NCBI GenBank assembly: GCA_963931085.1
Contig: OZ006973.1
Location: 186,001 to 250,000 of the forward strand
Direction: 5' to 3'
Length of the DNA: 64,000 bases
Origin: UMGS1994 sp944386155
Lineage (GTDB): Bacteria > Bacillota > Clostridia > TANB77 > CAG-508
Made by a program: the position numbers and the translations under genes. Every line of letters starts with the position of its first letter. The stretch's first letter is position 1. Shown piece after piece: positions 44,272-53,454 of the stretch. The notes beneath the pieces were generated by a model, which ran no database searches, had not been told where the DNA came from, and saw only the letters and a list, made by a program, of their open reading frames with translations.

Positions 44272-45045
44272 TTGATTAATAGGGTTGAGATATGTGGTGT
44301 AAACACATCTAAATTACCAGTATTATCAAATGAAGAAAAAGATGAACTATTAAAGAAAATAAAAAATGGAGATAAAGAAGCAAGAGAAAAGTTTATAAAT
44401 GGAAATTTAAGATTAGTATTAAGTGTTGTTGGAAGATTTTCTGGAAGAGGTGAAAATGCTGATGATTTATTCCAGATAGGATGTGTAGGTTTAATTAAAG
44501 CTATAGATAATTTTGATATTACTTTAAATGTTCAATTTAGCACATATGCTGTTCCAATGATTATAGGAGAGATAAGAAGATACTTAAGAGATAATAATAT
44601 GGTAAGAGTAAGTAGATCGATTAGAGATTTAGCATATAAAGTCTTACAAGTAAAAGAGAAAAAGTCAAAAGAAACAGGAAAAGAACCAACAATAGAAGAA
44701 ATTGCAAAAGAATTAAATGTCTCAAAAGAAGAAATATCATTTTGTTTAGATGCTATTCAAGATCCAGTTTCACTTCAAGAACCTGTTTATAATGATGGAA
44801 CAGATAGTGTATATATTATGGATCAAGTAAAAGATAAGAAAAATACTGACGAACTTTGGGCAGAAAATATTACAATGATAGAGTCATTAAAAAAATTAAA
44901 TGAAAAAGAAAAAATGATAATTAGTAAAAGATTTTTTGATGGAAGAACACAAATGGAAGTTGCAGATGAGATAGGAATATCTCAAGCTCAAGTATCAAGG
45001 CTTGAGAAGAGTGCAATAAATCATATGAAAAGATTATGGAAATAA
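44272..45045 (+). CDS. sigG: Forespore-specific RNA polymerase sigma factor SigG
   Basis: The 257-residue sigma-70 family factor starts with NRVEICGVNTSKLPVL, the hallmark of sigma-G (the anti-sigma-binding N-terminus). Region 2 (DDLFQIGCVGLIKAIDNFD), region 3, and a region 4 helix-turn-helix (QMEVADEIGISQAQVSRLEK) follow. It drives late forespore genes. The start is TTG after AAAAGGAGG. The nearby ylmC and spoIVF genes fit the usual clostridial sporulation context. Confidence 0.95.
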   Translation: MINRVEICGVNTSKLPVLSNEEKDELLKKIKNGDKEAREKFINGNLRLVLSVVGRFSGRGENADDLFQIGCVGLIKAIDNFDITLNVQFSTYAVPMIIGEIRRYLRDNNMVRVSRSIRDLAYKVLQVKEKKSKETGKEPTIEEIAKELNVSKEEISFCLDAIQDPVSLQEPVYNDGTDSVYIMDQVKDKKNTDELWAENITMIESLKKLNEKEKMIISKRFFDGRTQMEVADEIGISQAQVSRLEKSAINHMKRLWK

Positions 45046-45052
45046 TAGAACA

Positions 45053-45286
45053 TTATATATCTACTAAAATAACGTCATCTCCAATACATTTTATTTTATC
45101 CCAGGGTATAGTAATTAAATTATTATCGGAAAACATATTTATTAATTTAGTAGATCCAGGAACTAAAATTGATGTTATTTTGCCAGAAGATAAATCGGCA
45201 TTTACATCTTGAACAAAACCAAGTTTTTTTCCGGTATTAATATTTATAACTTCTTTATGTTTAAAATCAAGTCCAGGTGAACGCAT
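45053..45286 (-). CDS. ylmC: YlmC/YmxH family PRC-barrel sporulation protein
   Basis: The 77-residue PRC-barrel-like protein (KEVININTGKKLGFVQDV, LVPGSTK, TIPWDKIKCIGDDVILVD) matches YlmC/YmxH. Members are expressed under sporulation sigma factors and often sit beside sigG. The start follows TTAGGAGGTCTT on the minus strand. It lies convergent to sigG with an eight-base gap. Confidence 0.9.
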   Translation of the reverse strand: MRSPGLDFKHKEVININTGKKLGFVQDVNADLSSGKITSILVPGSTKLINMFSDNNLITIPWDKIKCIGDDVILVDI

Positions 45287-45353
45287 AAGACCTCCTAAAA
45301 ATTAAATAATATTTTTATTATAGAATATGAAATAAAGGAGAGTATTGTGACAT

Positions 45354-45617
45354 ATGGATAAATATTATTTAAAATTAAAAAATGAAAAAATAAATCCGTT
45401 TTTAAATAAAAATTTTGGCATAGAAGAAATTGTATTGGAAGATGCAGAAAGCATAGATATAGTTATGGATGAAATTATAAAGGTAAATAATAAAAATGCA
45501 GAAAGTAATCAAATAAATAAAATAACTTTTTTTATGTCTAGTGAGATTGCTAGTTTTTCTTCTGATTTAATTAACAAATATAAATTAGATAAAAATACAA
45601 AAATAATAATTATTTGA
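45354..45617 (+). CDS. Small protein of unknown function upstream of spoIVFA-like gene
   Basis: The 87-residue acidic-to-neutral alpha/beta protein (MDKYYLKLKNEKINPF) shows no motif I know. ATG follows AAGGAG by 13 bases. The next small gene begins 17 bases after its stop with its own AAAGGAGG site, so the two probably form an operon leading into the spoIVF genes. Confidence 0.65.
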   Translation: MDKYYLKLKNEKINPFLNKNFGIEEIVLEDAESIDIVMDEIIKVNNKNAESNQINKITFFMSSEIASFSSDLINKYKLDKNTKIIII

Positions 45618-45634
45618 CATTAAAAGGAGGATAA

Positions 45635-45940
45635 ATGATAAGTAAGGAAAAGCAAAATAGTATATTAATATTAGATAAACTTCCTTCTAATATAGTTAAA
45701 GAAGCAATAATTATTTTGAGTAAGGAGTTTGATTTCGAATATGATTATAATAAGCCTATTAAAGAAAATGTTATAAATGAAGCAGAAGAAGTTATACTAG
45801 ATTTTATTAAAAAAATAGAATATGAGAGAGAAAAGAAGAGTGTAGGACTATTAAAAAAGAAATATAAAATTAGTAAATTGATAATTCTATTTTTATTATT
45901 TATAACAATAATCTTGTTATTTAGTTTAATATTTTTATGA
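45635..45940 (+). CDS. Small tail-anchored protein of unknown function
   Basis: The 101-residue protein has a soluble N-terminal part (about 1-75) and a C-terminal hydrophobic helix (about 79-101), so it is probably tail-anchored with its bulk in the cytoplasm. I do not recognise it. Position between ylmC and spoIVFA suggests a sporulation or membrane role. Confidence 0.65.
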   Translation: MISKEKQNSILILDKLPSNIVKEAIIILSKEFDFEYDYNKPIKENVINEAEEVILDFIKKIEYEREKKSVGLLKKKYKISKLIILFLLFITIILLFSLIFL

Positions 45941-46041
45941 AGCATAAATAAAAAGATATAAAGGCTAAAAAGATATAAGAACTAAAAAAAGAATAAAACA
46001 TGTCTTTCAAGAATATACTTAAAAAAGAAAGAGGTGTTTTT

Positions 46042-46939
46042 ATGGCAATATCAGAAGCAGAGAGAATAAGAAGAGCAGAAGAATTATATTATAAAAGAAG
46101 ATATAATCAAAATTATAGAGGAAGTATAGGAAAAGAGAAAACTAAAAAACGTAGTTTTATAAAGTGGTTTATATGGAAAATCATATATATATTATTAATT
46201 ATTGCTTGTGTATATGGCTATAATAATAAAGATTATTTCTTATCAGAAAAGTTTAAGGATGATTTTAATGAGTTTATTAAATCTCCAGTAGATATTAATA
46301 AACTTGTAAATATTTTATACACAAATGTTAAAGAAAATGTGGATAACTTAGACGGTAATCAAGAAAATGAATTAATAAATGAACAAGAAAATAATGGTGA
46401 AAATGAAGACGAAAGCAAAAATAGAGTAAATATAATTAATGAAGAACTAGAAAATTTATCTAAAAAGATATCTAATCAAGCTGTACTTAAAACATCAAAT
46501 GTTAAAACAAGCGATTTAACTTTGGAAGAATACATATTATCAAAATGTGAATTTGTAAAACCGTTAACTCGGTAAAGTAACATCTAGATATGGAAAGAGA
46601 ACGTCTAAATACAAAAATGTTTCAAAAAGTCATACAGGCATAGATTTATCAGCAAATATTGGCACAAATATAGTATCTTCAATAGAAGGTGAAGTTGTTG
46701 AAGTCTCAAGTAAAGGAAATTATGGGAAGCATCTTAAAATAGCAAGTAAAAATGATAAAAATATAATTATTCTTTATGCTCATTGTAGTGAGATTTTAGT
46801 AAAAAAAGGAGATAAAATTAAGAAAAATCAAGTAGTTGCTAAAGTTGGAAACACTGGAAACACAACGGGAGCTCACCTTCATTTTGAAATTAGGTATAAA
46901 GATGAGTATATAAATCCAGAGAAAATAATGGAGTTTTAG
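46042..46939 (+). CDS. spoIVFA: SpoIVFA-like M23 (LytM) membrane protein with a +1 frameshift site at CGG
   Basis: Joining 46042-46569 and 46571-46939 gives 298 residues. The N-terminus is basic (AERIRRAEELYYKRR), then one membrane helix and an Asn/Glu-rich linker, and the C-terminal M23 domain has SHTGIDLS and AHLHFEIR, so the metal ligands look intact. SpoIVFB follows four bases later, which is why SpoIVFA is proposed; SpoIVFA holds SpoIVFB inactive until forespore signalling. An extra C at 46570 makes the zero frame read ACT CGG TAA, cutting off the whole M23 domain. CGGT as Gly restores LTGKVTSRYG, the usual start of M23 domains. ATG at 46042 follows AGAGGTG; 14 upstream codons at 46000 are unlikely. 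Confidence 0.78.
46570..46572 (+). other. In-frame CGG, candidate CGGT=Gly site in spoIVFA-like gene
   Basis: The zero frame is TTA ACT CGG TAA. Skipping the C gives TTA ACT GGT AAA GTA ACA and opens a further 122 codons. The zero-frame stop follows immediately, so both a short membrane protein and a full-length LytM form could be made. Confidence 0.8.
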
Positions 46940-46942
46940 TAT

Positions 46943-47575
46943 ATGAAAATTAAGATAGATTTTAAGGTGTTTTTGTTAATTTTTTGCTATTTGATTACTA
47001 ATAAAATAAGAGTTTTTTCTGTGATTTTATTTTTTATATTAATACATGAGTTAGCACATATTTTATCAGGAATTATTTTGGGATTGAAACCTAAAAAAAT
47101 AAATTTTACTTTAGCAGGATTTAGTATAGAATTTGAAGAAAAAATAGTGAAAAATTATATTAGTAAAAGTAAAACTCGTCTTAAAAATAAAATTATAATT
47201 GATTTATCAGGTCCGATAGTAAACTTAATATTAAGTATCATTTTTATTTTATTAAGAAATCCAGATTTTACTTATGCTAATTTATTAATTTTTTTAGTTA
47301 ATATTATGCCAATATTACCTTTAGATGGTGGTAGAGTATTAAAAAATATACTACTTTATAAATATACATTTAGAACTGTCAATAGTGTAATTGTTGAAAT
47401 ATCTAGAATTAATCTTATCATTTTAACTTTGATAGGAAGTATAATTATTGTACATTTGAAAAATCCACTAATTGCAATATTTATTATATATTTATGGGGA
47501 CAATTTATTAAGGAAAAACATTATAGTAATATGATTAAAAATATGTATAATATAATAAGTAAAGAACTACTTTAA
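46943..47575 (+). CDS. spoIVFB: Intramembrane site-2 protease SpoIVFB (M50)
   Basis: The 210-residue, mostly hydrophobic protein has the zinc motif HELAH (about 35-39) in one helix and LPLDGGRVLKN (the Asp ligand) in another. It lacks a PDZ domain, as expected for SpoIVFB, which cleaves pro-sigma-K in the mother cell. ATG lies three bases after the preceding stop. There is no CBS domain, unlike some archaeal relatives. Confidence 0.88.
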   Translation: MKIKIDFKVFLLIFCYLITNKIRVFSVILFFILIHELAHILSGIILGLKPKKINFTLAGFSIEFEEKIVKNYISKSKTRLKNKIIIDLSGPIVNLILSIIFILLRNPDFTYANLLIFLVNIMPILPLDGGRVLKNILLYKYTFRTVNSVIVEISRINLIILTLIGSIIIVHLKNPLIAIFIIYLWGQFIKEKHYSNMIKNMYNIISKELL

Positions 47576-47667
47576 ATTTATATAAAATATTAAAAAAATA
47601 AAATAAAAAATAAAATAATAAATAGTAAAGTAATAATAATTTAACCTTTGATTTACAGAATAATAAC

Positions 47668-47696
47668 TTGAAAAAAAGTGGAAATGATGATATAAA
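47668..47696 (+). promoter_or_regulatory. Promoter for dapL
   Basis: TTGAAA (47668-47673) and TATAAA (47691-47696) have a 17-base spacer, 73 bases before the dapL start. Confidence 0.55.
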
Positions 47697-47768
47697 ATAT
47701 TATGTATAAATAAAATAATAATTTATTTTATTTTTAATTTTATAATTAATAATCTTATAGGAGGCTAT

Positions 47769-49004
47769 ATGATTAGAATTAATGATAATTATTTAAATTT
47801 ACAAGATAGCTACTTGTTTTCAACAATAGCAAAAAAGGTAGCTGAATTTTCAAAAAATAATCCAGATAAAAGGATTATAAAACTAGGTATAGGAGATGTA
47901 ACAAGACCTATTGTTCCTAAAGTAATTGAAGCAATGCATAAAGCTGTAGATGAAATGGGAAATCCTGAAACTTTTAAAGGATATGGACCTGAACAAGGTT
48001 ATGAATTTTTAAGAGAAAAAATTGTTAAATATGATTTTGAATCTAGAGGAGTAAATATTGACCCAGAAGAAATATTTGTTTCAGATGGAGCTAAATCAGA
48101 TTGTGGGAATATAGGAGATATTTTAGATATCGGAAATAAAGTTGCAATTACAGATCCTGTTTATCCAGTATATTTAGATACTAATGTTATGGCAGGAAGA
48201 AGCGGAACATATAATAAAGAGACAGGAATGTATGAGAATATAGTTTATATTCCAGTAACTTCAAAAAATAACTTCATTCCAGAATGTCCTAAAGAAAAAG
48301 TAGATATGATTTATTTATGTTTGCCAAATAATCCAACAGGAACTACTTTAACAAAAGAAGAATTAAAAAAATGGGTAGATTATGCAAAAGAAAATAATTC
48401 AATTATTTTATTTGATGCAGCATATGAGAAATTTATACATAATGATAAATTGCCACATTCTATATATGAAGTAGAAGGTGCAAAAGAAGTAGCGATTGAG
48501 TTTAGAAGTTTTTCGAAAACAGCAGGGTTTACAGGAGTAAGATGTGCATATACTGTAGTTCCAAAAGTACTTATGGGATATGATAAACAAGGAAATAAAG
48601 TATCTTTAAATAAATTATGGAATAGAAGACATTCAACTAAAACTAATGGAGTTTCATATATAGTTCAAAGAGCGGCAGAAGCTGTATATTCAGATGAAGG
48701 ACAAAAACAGATAATGGAAAACATTGAATATTATATGGAAAATGCACGTATTATAAAAAATGGACTTAAAGAAGCTGGATATACTGTTTTCGGTGGAGAA
48801 GATTCACCATATGTATGGTTAAAAGTTCCAGAAGGATTAACTTCATGGGAATTTTTCGATAAATTATTAGAAGAAGCAAATGTAGTAGGAACACCTGGAT
48901 CAGGATTTGGACCAAGTGGAGAAGGTTATTTTAGATTAACTGCATTTGGTACAAAAGAAAATACTGTTGAAGCTATTGAAAGAATTAAAAAAATGAAAAT
49001 TTAA
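47769..49004 (+). CDS. dapL: LL-diaminopimelate aminotransferase
   Basis: The 411-residue PLP enzyme turns tetrahydrodipicolinate directly into LL-diaminopimelate, bypassing the acylated steps. Family-specific blocks are LGIGDVTRPIVP, GYGPEQGYEFLR, SDGAKSDCGNIG and the PLP lysine motif SFSKTAGFTGVRC. With DapF it gives the short DAP route typical of many anaerobic Firmicutes. ATG follows ATAGGAGGCTAT. Confidence 0.97.
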   Translation: MIRINDNYLNLQDSYLFSTIAKKVAEFSKNNPDKRIIKLGIGDVTRPIVPKVIEAMHKAVDEMGNPETFKGYGPEQGYEFLREKIVKYDFESRGVNIDPEEIFVSDGAKSDCGNIGDILDIGNKVAITDPVYPVYLDTNVMAGRSGTYNKETGMYENIVYIPVTSKNNFIPECPKEKVDMIYLCLPNNPTGTTLTKEELKKWVDYAKENNSIILFDAAYEKFIHNDKLPHSIYEVEGAKEVAIEFRSFSKTAGFTGVRCAYTVVPKVLMGYDKQGNKVSLNKLWNRRHSTKTNGVSYIVQRAAEAVYSDEGQKQIMENIEYYMENARIIKNGLKEAGYTVFGGEDSPYVWLKVPEGLTSWEFFDKLLEEANVVGTPGSGFGPSGEGYFRLTAFGTKENTVEAIERIKKMKI

Positions 49005-49054
49005 AAAATAATAAGTAAATAATAATAGCGGTAATATAAGCAAAAAATAAAAAG

Positions 49055-49098
49055 AAAATATCTTATTTATGGAGTACTCCTAGATAAGATATTTTTTT
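49055..49098 (+). terminator. Terminator after dapL
   Basis: AAAATATCTTAT pairs with ATAAGATATTTT. The loop contains a second small palindrome, GGAGTACTCC. A T run follows. Confidence 0.8.
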
Positions 49099-49280
49099 AT
49101 GTATTCTTAATAATTAATCTTTATTAATTATTATTATTATTATTATAATTTATTTTAAAATATTTATCTAAAAAATATTTAAAAAGAATTTGTTTAATAG
49201 TAAAATAATTATATAAATTTAAATAAAATAAAATTAAAAAAATTTTAAATTAAATAAACATAAAACCAATAAACAAATAC

Positions 49281-49309
49281 TTGAAAATATTTTAAAAATA
49301 TTGTAAAAT
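49281..49309 (+). promoter_or_regulatory. Promoter for the sortase gene
   Basis: TTGAAA (49281-49286) and TAAAAT (49304-49309) have a 17-base spacer. Confidence 0.6.
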
Positions 49310-49398
49310 TAACATCTATGCCAAGTACAGATATTCACAAGAAATTTAAAATATGTTATAATTAATAAAATGTTAGTAAAAAAGAAAGGAGTAGTAAA

Positions 49399-50172
49399 AT
49401 GAATCAAATTCTTATAACAGAAAAATTGTATATTACACCAGAGCTTAAAAGAAAAAAGAAATTATATAAATTAGATTTTATAATTTCTGTATTTTTACTA
49501 TGCCTTTTAGTTGGATATTATGTTTATGCAGAATATGATAGAAATAAAGGAGAACAGATGTCACAAGAGATATTACAGAACATGGTTATAGCAGATACAA
49601 ATAGTGATGTTTTTTCTTATGATGATACTACTGTAAGAGTAGATGATGATAAAATAGTAGTTATTTTAGATGGTGAAAATAATCCTGCAATTAGTACAGA
49701 AAAATTACAAGCTCAAGTAGAGCAAAACAGGGAAAACATAATAAATCAAAATACATCTGTAACATCTACAGGTGATACAGTTACAAAGATTGCTATTGTA
49801 AATATTCCATCAATAAATATTACATATCCAGTACTTTCTACATATAATGAAGAATTATTAAAAACATCACCATGTAAATATTGGGGACCAGATCCAAATG
49901 AAGTAGGAAACTTTTGTATAGTAGCACATAATTATAGAAATGCAAAATTCTTTAGTAAAGTCCCAGAACTTGAAAATGGAGATATAGTTGAAATAACAGA
50001 CTTAAATAACAGAACAATTCAGTATGTTGTATATGATAAATATGTAGTTCGTGAGGATGATAGAACATGTAGCTCACAAAAGACTGATGGAAGAAAAGAA
50101 GTTACACTAATTACATGTACAGATGATAGTGAAAACAGAGTGGTTGTTAAAGCAACAGAAAAAACTAGTTAA
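49399..50172 (+). CDS. Sortase family transpeptidase
   Basis: The 257-residue protein has an N-terminal membrane helix (about 25-46) and a sortase domain with His177 in VAHNYRN, Cys240 in TLITC and Arg247 in ENRVVV. The usual GH before the loop is AH. It cleaves sorting signals and joins surface proteins to the wall. Candidate substrates in this window are the LPETG protein (32545-33447) and perhaps the two VDTGD-ended giant proteins. Its class cannot be fixed without alignment. ATG follows GAAAGGAGTAGTAAA. Confidence 0.93.
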   Translation: MNQILITEKLYITPELKRKKKLYKLDFIISVFLLCLLVGYYVYAEYDRNKGEQMSQEILQNMVIADTNSDVFSYDDTTVRVDDDKIVVILDGENNPAISTEKLQAQVEQNRENIINQNTSVTSTGDTVTKIAIVNIPSINITYPVLSTYNEELLKTSPCKYWGPDPNEVGNFCIVAHNYRNAKFFSKVPELENGDIVEITDLNNRTIQYVVYDKYVVREDDRTCSSQKTDGRKEVTLITCTDDSENRVVVKATEKTS

Positions 50173-50206
50173 TATGTTTTTAAGGAAAATTTGAATAGTT
50201 AATATT

Positions 50207-50243
50207 AATTAAAAGGATAGAGATTTCTACCCTTTTAATTTTT
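50207..50243 (+). terminator. Terminator after the sortase gene
   Basis: AATTAAAAGG-TAGA and TCTA-CCTTTTAATT form a stem with one internal mismatch, followed by a T run. Confidence 0.8.
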
Positions 50244-50352
50244 TTAGAAATAATAAAAATCAATTTTAAAATTTTTTAAAAAAGAGTATTGTATTATTGT
50301 AAATATGCTAAACATATAATATAATACTATCTGTAAAAATAGGGGTGATTTT

Positions 50353-50994
50353 ATGGAAGAACTAAATGGAATAGAAGTATTAGTGCATAGTAGTATCAGA
50401 ATAGATAAGGGAAAAATAATTTATATAGATCCATTCAAAATAAATAAAAATTATAATGATGCTGATTTGATTTTATGTACTCATAGCCATTATGACCACT
50501 TTTCACCAGAAGACATAAAAAAAGTAATGAAAGAAAATACAATGATTCTTGTTACTGAAGATGCTTTTGAAGATGCAAAAGAGATTGGCTTTATTGAGGA
50601 AAATATAGTTAAAGTAAAACCATATGAGGAATATGATTTTTTTGGAATTGATATTGAAACAATACCTGCATATAACAAGCATAAAGAATTTCATCCAAAG
50701 GAAAAAAATTGGGTTGGGTATGTTTTAGAAATTGATGAAGTAAGATATTATATTGCAGGAGATACTGACTGTACAAAAGAAGCATCAAACGTAGAATGTG
50801 ATGTTGCTTTTTTACCGGTAGGCGGAACATATACTATGGATTATATTGAAGCTGCTTCTCTAGCTACAAAAATAAATCCTAAATATGTTATTCCTACTCA
50901 TTATGGAAGTATAGTTGGGAATAAAGAAGATGGTGAATTGTTTAAAAATTCACTAAGCAAAAAGATAAAATGCGAATTATTATTAAAAAATTAG
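50353..50994 (+). CDS. Metallo-beta-lactamase-fold hydrolase (UlaG/YtkL-like)
   Basis: The 213-residue MBL-fold protein has HSHYDHFS (HxHxDH), the later ligand region AGDTDCTKE and C-terminal THYGS. The IRIDKGKIIYIDPF opening is typical of the UlaG-like branch (UPF0173/YtkL). The substrate is unknown. ATG follows TAGGGGTGATTTT. Confidence 0.88.
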   Translation: MEELNGIEVLVHSSIRIDKGKIIYIDPFKINKNYNDADLILCTHSHYDHFSPEDIKKVMKENTMILVTEDAFEDAKEIGFIEENIVKVKPYEEYDFFGIDIETIPAYNKHKEFHPKEKNWVGYVLEIDEVRYYIAGDTDCTKEASNVECDVAFLPVGGTYTMDYIEAASLATKINPKYVIPTHYGSIVGNKEDGELFKNSLSKKIKCELLLKN

Positions 50995-51088
50995 AAAAGG
51001 AAAATAATAAAATTATAAAATTATAAAATAATTAAACTATAAAATAATTAAACAGTAAAACAAATTTTTAAAAGAAAGAGGAAAATAT

Positions 51089-51922
51089 ATGCTTAAAATA
51101 GGATGTCATTTATCTGTATCAAAAGGTTTTTATGAGATGGGAAAAGAAGCTGTAAAAATAGATGCAAATACAATACAGTTTTTTACAAGAAATCCAAGAG
51201 GAGGAGCAGCAAAACCTATTGATGAAGAAGATGTTAAAAAGTTTTTAGAACTTGCAAAAGAACATAAAATTGAATCACTTTTAGCACATGCTCCATATAC
51301 TTTAAATGCTGCAGCACTTGACGAATCTATAAGAGAATTTGCTAAAAATACTATGGAAGACGATTTAAAAAGAATGGAATATTTTCCAAATAGTTATTAC
51401 AATTTTCATCCAGGAAGCCATGTAAAACAAGGAGTAGAGGTGGGTACAAATTATATAGTAGATATGTTAAATAGTATTCTTAAAGAGAATCAATCTACAC
51501 TTGTTCTATTAGAAACAATGGCTGGTAAAGGTTCTGAAATAGGAAGAACTTTTGAAGAAATAAAAACAATTATAGATAGAGTAAAATTAAATAATCATTT
51601 AGGAGTTTGTTTAGATACATGTCATATTTTTGATGGAGGATATGATATTGTAAATAATCTAGATGGAGTACTTGATGAATTTGATAAAGTAATAGGTTTA
51701 GACAGATTAAAAGCTATACACTTAAATGATAGTTTAAATACTTTAGGAAGTCATAAAGACAGACATGCAAAAATAGGTGAAGGAAATATTGGTATAGAAG
51801 CTCTTGCAAGAGTAATTAATCATCCAAAGTTAAGAGATTTGCCATTTTTCTTAGAAACACCAAACGATTTAGAAGGATACGGAAAAGAAATTAAATTATT
51901 GAGAAGTTTATATAAAGAATAA
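51089..51922 (+). CDS. nfo: Deoxyribonuclease IV (AP endonuclease)
   Basis: The 277-residue TIM-barrel enzyme cuts at abasic sites in DNA repair. Zinc-site motifs are visible: LLAHAPYTLN, NFHPGSH, LLETMAGKGSE, CLDTCHIFDGGYD, HLNDS, DRHAKIGEG and FLETPND. The N-terminal KIGCHLSVSKGF is standard. ATG follows AAAGAGGAAAAT. Confidence 0.97.
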   Translation: MLKIGCHLSVSKGFYEMGKEAVKIDANTIQFFTRNPRGGAAKPIDEEDVKKFLELAKEHKIESLLAHAPYTLNAAALDESIREFAKNTMEDDLKRMEYFPNSYYNFHPGSHVKQGVEVGTNYIVDMLNSILKENQSTLVLLETMAGKGSEIGRTFEEIKTIIDRVKLNNHLGVCLDTCHIFDGGYDIVNNLDGVLDEFDKVIGLDRLKAIHLNDSLNTLGSHKDRHAKIGEGNIGIEALARVINHPKLRDLPFFLETPNDLEGYGKEIKLLRSLYKE

Positions 51923-51986
51923 GATAAATTATAAAATACGAAATTAAAAGTAAGTAATATACACAATGTGGAGGAATAAATAGTAT

Positions 51987-53030
51987 ATGAACAATAGTAG
52001 AGAAAAGAAACTAAAGAAAAAAATCGGTGACAATACTAAAAAGATTATTGGAACATTGATTATTGCATTAATGATTTTAATAGTTTCAATAATTAGTGAT
52101 ATGTTCCCAGAACAAGTTAATAATTATATTGAATCAGATTTAAATATTCCAGTAAATGAAACAAATGCTATAACAGTTTCGACTTTAGAAAGTACAGTAG
52201 TTACTTCTGATTCTGAACTTAAAATATATTATTTTGATGTAGGTCAAGCAGATTCAGAATTAATTATAGCTGATGATAAGGTGATGCTAATAGATGCAGG
52301 AAATGCAGAAGATGGAAGTAATCTAGCAAAATATATAAAAGCTTTAGGAGTTAAAAAAATAGATTATTTAGTAGGTACTCACGCACATGAAGATCATATA
52401 GGTGGTATGGAGCAAATAGTAAAAAGCTTTGATATAGGTATGATATATATGCCTGATGTAAGTACTACTACAAGAACTTATGAAAATTTATTAGAAGCAA
52501 TTTCTAAAAAAGGACTTGGAGTATCAAGTGTAGAAATAGGTGATACAATTCCTGTAGGATCAGGAGTTTGCACAGTAATGAATGTTAGAAATGATGAACA
52601 AGATGATTTAAATGATACATCAATATGTTTACATTTTGTATATGGAGAAAACAAATTCTTATTTATGGGTGATGCATCTGAAAATATGGAAAAGGAAATT
52701 GAGTGGCCTGAAGTAGATGTATTAAAAGTTGGACATCATGGCTCAAGTACATCTAGCTCAGAAGATTTTCTAAGTCAAACAAAACCAAAAGTTGCAATTA
52801 TTTCTTGTGGAGTTAATAATACATATGGTCATCCAAATGAAGATGTTTTAAAGAGATTAGAAAATATTGGTGCTGAAATATATAGAACTGATAAAGATGG
52901 TACTATTTTATTAACAAGTAATGGTAGTACATATAATATTCAAACAATTAAAACTAATATAGATGGAAATGAAAGCACATCTAATAAAAGTGAAAATACT
53001 GTAGAAGACGAAGAAAATAAAGCAGCATAA
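51987..53030 (+). CDS. Membrane-anchored ComEC-type MBL hydrolase
   Basis: The 347-residue protein has one N-terminal membrane helix and an extracytoplasmic MBL domain of the ComEC/Rec2 type: YFDVGQADSELI, THAHEDHIGG (HxHxDH), FMGDAS, and KVGHHGSSTSSSEDF with YGHPN. Related stand-alone proteins may degrade extracellular DNA or nucleotides. A helical acidic tail ends the protein. It lacks the channel part of ComEC. Confidence 0.9.
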   Translation: MNNSREKKLKKKIGDNTKKIIGTLIIALMILIVSIISDMFPEQVNNYIESDLNIPVNETNAITVSTLESTVVTSDSELKIYYFDVGQADSELIIADDKVMLIDAGNAEDGSNLAKYIKALGVKKIDYLVGTHAHEDHIGGMEQIVKSFDIGMIYMPDVSTTTRTYENLLEAISKKGLGVSSVEIGDTIPVGSGVCTVMNVRNDEQDDLNDTSICLHFVYGENKFLFMGDASENMEKEIEWPEVDVLKVGHHGSSTSSSEDFLSQTKPKVAIISCGVNNTYGHPNEDVLKRLENIGAEIYRTDKDGTILLTSNGSTYNIQTIKTNIDGNESTSNKSENTVEDEENKAA

Positions 53031-53229
53031 TTTAATAGAAGTTAGAATATTCAAAAAAGTAGCAATTAAAGTAAAAGCGAAAAAATAAAATTGAAAAAAC
53101 AAAAATATAAACAAAAATAAAATCTAAATAAAACAATAGCAAAATTAAGTTTAAAAAGATAAAAAAATAATAAATAATTAAAAATAATAAAAAGATAAAA
53201 TAATAATAAAAAATAAAAAGATAAAAAAG

Positions 53230-53259
53230 AAAGGGCGTCCCGCAGTGGGACGCCCTTTT
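53230..53259 (-). terminator. GC-rich terminator of the orphan minus-strand gene
   Basis: AAGGGCGTCCC and GGGACGCCCTT form an 11-bp, almost pure-GC stem with a five-base loop. On the minus strand a T run follows. The GC content contrasts sharply with all other terminators here. Confidence 0.85.
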
Positions 53260-53283
53260 CGGCTAGAACTAACCTTTTTTAGG

Positions 53284-53454
53284 CTAGTTTTTGAGAATCA
53301 CGTACCACAAATTGTCCTGCTGGCAGAACCAGACAGTAGTTTCCCCAGTGGGGATGTATGTGTCACGATACTCGTAAGCCGATGGTCGCGAATCAAAGCC
53401 TGAGGAGGCAATGATGTAGCCTTTCATGCCGGGTACATTTTCGAATAATTCCAT
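53284..53454 (-). CDS. Small orphan protein of foreign base composition
   Basis: The 56-residue product (MELFENVPGMKGYIIASSGF) is Tyr/Trp/Phe-rich. The ATG lies eight bases after GGAGGTG on the minus strand, a strong site. Codons such as TCG, CGA, CCG, GCC, CTC and GTG set it apart from the AT-rich host genes. I do not recognise it. With its own GC-rich terminator it looks like a small acquired unit. Confidence 0.65.
   Translation of the reverse strand: MELFENVPGMKGYIIASSGFDSRPSAYEYRDTYIPTGETTVWFCQQDNLWYVILKN

Larger units (their letters stand above)
49005..49398. other. Intergenic region with dapL terminator and sortase promoter
   Basis: A terminator hairpin at 49055-49098 and a promoter at 49281-49309 are the only signals seen. 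The rest is A/T-rich sequence without a supported gene. Confidence 0.5.
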
